A program made the position numbers and the translations under genes. Of a stretch of DNA of 64,000 nt, positions 62,201 through 64,000 are shown piece by piece. Below the pieces are notes generated by a model. That model was not told the DNA's origin and made no database searches. It saw only the letters and a list, made by a program, of their open reading frames with translations. Position 1 is the first letter of the stretch; each line of letters opens with the position of its first letter. The DNA comes from Dactylonectria macrodidyma. Lineage: Eukaryota > Ascomycota > Sordariomycetes > Hypocreales > Nectriaceae. The stretch is taken from the NCBI GenBank assembly GCA_020744425.1, contig JAGMUV010000009.1:1116001-1180000 (forward strand), given 5' to 3'.

Positions 62201-63535
62201 CTGGCCGACCAAGGGCAGGCTATTTTGGCCACGATCCACCAGCCGAGTGCATTGCTCTTCCAAACCTTTGACCGCCTACTTTTCCTAGCCGGAGGCGGCA
62301 AAACTGTCTACTTCGGTGACATTGGCACCCAGTCGAGCATTCTTCTCGACTACTTCTCCCGGAACGGTGGGGGGCCTTGCGGAGAGACGGAGAATCCTGC
62401 CGAATATATCCTTAATACTGTCTCTGGAGACAACTCTCCCGCGGAGGAATGGGTGGCGGCCTGGAACAAGAGCGTTGAGCGACAGGAGGTCATGGCTGAG
62501 CTCGAACGGCTCCAGAACACCGGAGAGACCGACAATGCTGGAGAAGAAGACATGGACAACGAGTTTGCCCTGCCTTTCTTCGGCCAGTTCCGCTACGTGG
62601 CGATTCGCACCTTTCAACAGTACTTTCGGCAACCAGAGTACATTTTCGCAAAGTTCATGCTCGGCATCGCGTCCGGTCTCTTCATCGGTTTCTCTTTCTG
62701 GCGAGCCAACAATTCGCAGCAGGGTTTCCAAGACGCCTTGTTCAGCATCTTTCTCATGTGCACCATCTTCTCCGTGCTCGTCAACCAGGTCATCCCCAAG
62801 TTCGTCGTGCAGCGGTCGCTGTACGAGGTGCGCGAGCGCCCGTCGCGGACGTACTCGTGGAAGGCCTTCATCCTGTCGCAGATCCTCGTCGAGATGCCGT
62901 GGCAAATCCTCCTGGGCGTGTGCGCGTGGGCCAGCTTCTTCTTCTCCGTCTTCGGCATCCACAGCACCACTGAAACCAAGGGCCTGGTGCTGCTCTTCAT
63001 CGTCCAGTTCTACATCTACTCGGCGAGCATGGCTCAGATGGTCGTTGCCGCAATATCGAGCCCGCCCCTCGCTGCCATGCTAGCCGTTCTCATGTTTGGT
63101 CTCTCTTTCATCTTCAACGGCGTCATGCAACCTCCGAGTGCGCTGCCAGGCTTCTGGACCTTCATGTGGCGCGTGTCTCCATTTACGTACTATGTTAGTG
63201 GAATTGGCAGTACGGCGCTTCACGGCCGGGAAGTTCATTGCTCGGACAGTGAGTTGAGCGTCTTCGACCCGCCGTCTGGCCAGACTTGCGGCGAGTATCT
63301 GGCCAAGTTTCTGGAGGTCGCAGCGGGAGGCCTCTACAATCCAGAAGCCGATACGGGCTGCCAGTACTGCGCGATGACATCGGCAGATCAGTACCTTGGC
63401 GTACGCGAAATATACTTCAAGGATCGCTGGCGGAATTATGGCATCTTTTGGTGCTATTACATCTTCAACATTTTTGGGACAGTCGCTCTGTACTATTTGT
63501 TTCGCGTGCGAAAATGGGGATGGAAGAAGGCCTAG
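59282..63535 (+). CDS. Full-size PDR-type ABC transporter (ABCG), multidrug efflux type
   Basis: A single exon of 1,417 codons starts at the first ATG (MATDTRLSAEGQ). The domain order is NBD1-TMD1-NBD2-TMD2. NBD1 has the altered Walker A GRPGSGCTTLLK (Cys in place of Lys), a normal signature VSGGERKRVSIAE and an altered Walker B region (AWDNSTRGLDSA). NBD2 has a normal Walker A (VSGAGKTTLLD), the altered signature LNVEQRKLLSIG and a normal Walker B (LVFLDEPTSGLDS). This asymmetry is typical of fungal PDR proteins, which have one working ATP site. The PDR/CDR extracellular-loop cysteines (EVHCSDSELSVFDPP, TGCQYC) are present. It should export hydrophobic compounds across the plasma membrane; its substrate is unknown. 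It is intact and intronless, with PDRE-like sites upstream. Confidence 0.95.
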   Translation: MATDTRLSAEGQRPTSDVIEDEELNTLARIATDLQSRGVSFPNTSSDPRLDPASPEFDHYVWAQAAMSSMNQAGITPQEQGVVFSNLVVSGSGASLQFQETVTSTFTNLFRRVFSRTPVTRRQILRRFDGLLEGGELLLVLGRPGSGCTTLLKTLCGHLGGLALDPESDIQYRGIGYEEMAKRYRGDVAYNQEVDEHFPHLTVGETLSFAASARVPQQRAGSQTRSEFVETTVSVIMAVFGLSRTRNTKVGDDFVRGVSGGERKRVSIAEMFLSRVRIGAWDNSTRGLDSASALQFSKSLRLSADLGRSCHAVAAYQSSQSMYGLFDKVVVLYEGHQIYYGACDRAVSFFEEMGWRKDPKQVAPDFLTAITNPNERWARAGMEEKVPRTAAEFAEYWKKSSEYRELTTSIEAFKNEHPVGNQDAQEFRSHHEAQQARHTRASSPYLLSVPMQIRLCMQRAYQRLRNDLPTAMSTVVVQVIMSLIIGSIFYNSPNTSNAFFQKGAVLFFAVLMNALITMNEILQIYSQRPIVEKQARYAFVHPFTEALASVIIDLPIKLIRCSMFSIILYFMVNLRREPAQFFIFYMFLVTAILTMSGIFRSLGAVTKTSGQAMGLAGIMVLCIVVYTGFALPVASMHPWLSWIRWINPVFYTFEALVSNEFHGREFGCASFIPPYGTGDAFICSAVGSIPGQLSISGDRFIEINYKYSYSHLWRNYGILVAFLIFFHVVYLVATEMNQGRQSKAEALVFRRGHAPKHLQHDVEASSTTPTIAASDRKLRLPQQKDVLMWRGLNYDIPVDKGTRRLLDDVNGWVKPGTLTALMGVSGAGKTTLLDVLAQRVSIGVVTGDIMISGKVPTSSFPRRTGYVQQQDLHLETTTVREALRFSAALRQPRLTTEEDRHQYVEEVINILGMEDFAEAVVGSLGEGLNVEQRKLLSIGVELAAKPSLLVFLDEPTSGLDSQSSWVICTLLRDLADQGQAILATIHQPSALLFQTFDRLLFLAGGGKTVYFGDIGTQSSILLDYFSRNGGGPCGETENPAEYILNTVSGDNSPAEEWVAAWNKSVERQEVMAELERLQNTGETDNAGEEDMDNEFALPFFGQFRYVAIRTFQQYFRQPEYIFAKFMLGIASGLFIGFSFWRANNSQQGFQDALFSIFLMCTIFSVLVNQVIPKFVVQRSLYEVRERPSRTYSWKAFILSQILVEMPWQILLGVCAWASFFFSVFGIHSTTETKGLVLLFIVQFYIYSASMAQMVVAAISSPPLAAMLAVLMFGLSFIFNGVMQPPSALPGFWTFMWRVSPFTYYVSGIGSTALHGREVHCSDSELSVFDPPSGQTCGEYLAKFLEVAAGGLYNPEADTGCQYCAMTSADQYLGVREIYFKDRWRNYGIFWCYYIFNIFGTVALYYLFRVRKWGWKKA

Positions 63536-63828
63536 CTATAGAATGGATCACCAGCAATGGGTCAAGACTCTTGATCGTCTCTCTTCCTCTTCTTTGCACT
63601 AGTAAAGCCGGTGTGTTTCAACTTTCTTATGTCCCTACCGGATTCAGGCGTTACATATTACTAGTGTAGATTATAGAATGTAAGGAGTACCCGTATCACC
63701 CATCATCACATAGCACTGTCCAGAATGGACAAAAACCTGGCTGCATGGGCCGACTGGTGCTGAAGAGATTGGTGTTTATTTCCTTTCATTCAACTCTATT
63801 TAAAACAATGAGAACCGCGACGTTTTAC

Positions 63829-64000
63829 TTACTCTTCTGCGCTAGAGAGACCACAAAACGGCTCAATTTTAACCCACAATTGGCGATTCAGGTGAGTCTT
63901 GAGCCACTGTGCATGTTCTGGATACTCCCTTAAGAATTCGAGATTCTCTTCAATAATGGGTATATCACGGAGGAGGCTTGACTTGATAATTTCTCGACGG
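63829..64000 (-). CDS. 3' part of an unidentified gene entering from the right edge
   Basis: On the minus strand a frame is open from the window edge (codon start 63999) to TAA at 63831-63829, about 56 codons. The peptide is natural in composition (REIIKSSLLRDIPIIEEN, then EYPEHAQWLKTHLNRQLW). It has no internal Met, so Met-to-stop scans miss it. The stop coincides with a perfect GTAAGT donor (GCAGAAGA|GTAAGT), so the exon may instead splice onward to the left. I do not recognise the family. Confidence 0.5.
   Translation of the reverse strand, partial: RREIIKSSLLRDIPIIEENLEFLREYPEHAQWLKTHLNRQLWVKIEPFCGLSSAEE

Noticed and set aside
50023..64000. Idea that the right part is a biosynthetic gene cluster with its efflux pump
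   Set aside because: There is no polyketide synthase, NRPS, terpene synthase, P450 or pathway regulator next to the PDR transporter.

Overview
This window looks like a nuclear chromosome segment of a filamentous ascomycete (Pezizomycotina, most like Sordariomycetes). The evidence is short introns of about 50-100 nt with GTAAGT/GTGAGT donors and CTAAC/CTGAC branch points, CT-rich leaders, no operons, and a gene set (ATP25, RPO41, DBP4, Git3-type GPCR, PDR transporter, LSH-type remodeler) typical of that group. Most genes are conserved housekeeping genes. I found no convincing transposon, tRNA, rRNA, CRISPR array or biosynthetic cluster. Splice sites were placed by hand from consensus sites and frame continuity, and exon sums are divisible by three for every complete multi-exon model.

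Left part (1-15 kb): the N-terminal half of a Rad5/Rad16/HLTF-like SNF2 ATPase running off the left edge; a small Gly/His/Cys-rich protein; a 3.7-kb gene-poor stretch leading into a Git3-type GPCR; a membrane-anchored class I glutamine amidotransferase-like protein; a PPX1-like exopolyphosphatase; and ATP25.

Middle (15-31 kb): RPO41 (mitochondrial RNA polymerase) is divergent from ATP25, so two nuclear genes for mitochondrial gene expression share one 0.77-kb intergenic region. They are followed by an ARC1-type tRNA-binding cofactor, an LSH/DDM1 (MUS-30-type) remodeler with an AT-hook, and a 1,846-residue ankyrin-like protein built of about 100-residue super-repeats with a C-terminal coiled coil.

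Right-middle (31-50 kb): a gene-free 2.2 kb, an HNH_2 protein with a 33-bp minisatellite in its leader, a zeta-crystallin-like quinone reductase, a UDP-glucose 4-epimerase with a GC-AG intron, a SUN-domain nuclear-envelope protein, the DBP4 RNA helicase, and a nine-exon LAT-family (MUP1-like) amino-acid permease whose N-terminal tail carries 83 consecutive glutamines.

Right part (50-64 kb) is more accessory in character: a possible tiny gene, a CorA-like two-TM protein convergent with an unusual 905-residue kinase-domain protein, possible gene relics, a full-size PDR ABC transporter whose upstream region has two perfect matches to the yeast pleiotropic drug response element, and the 3' part of an unidentified gene at the right edge.
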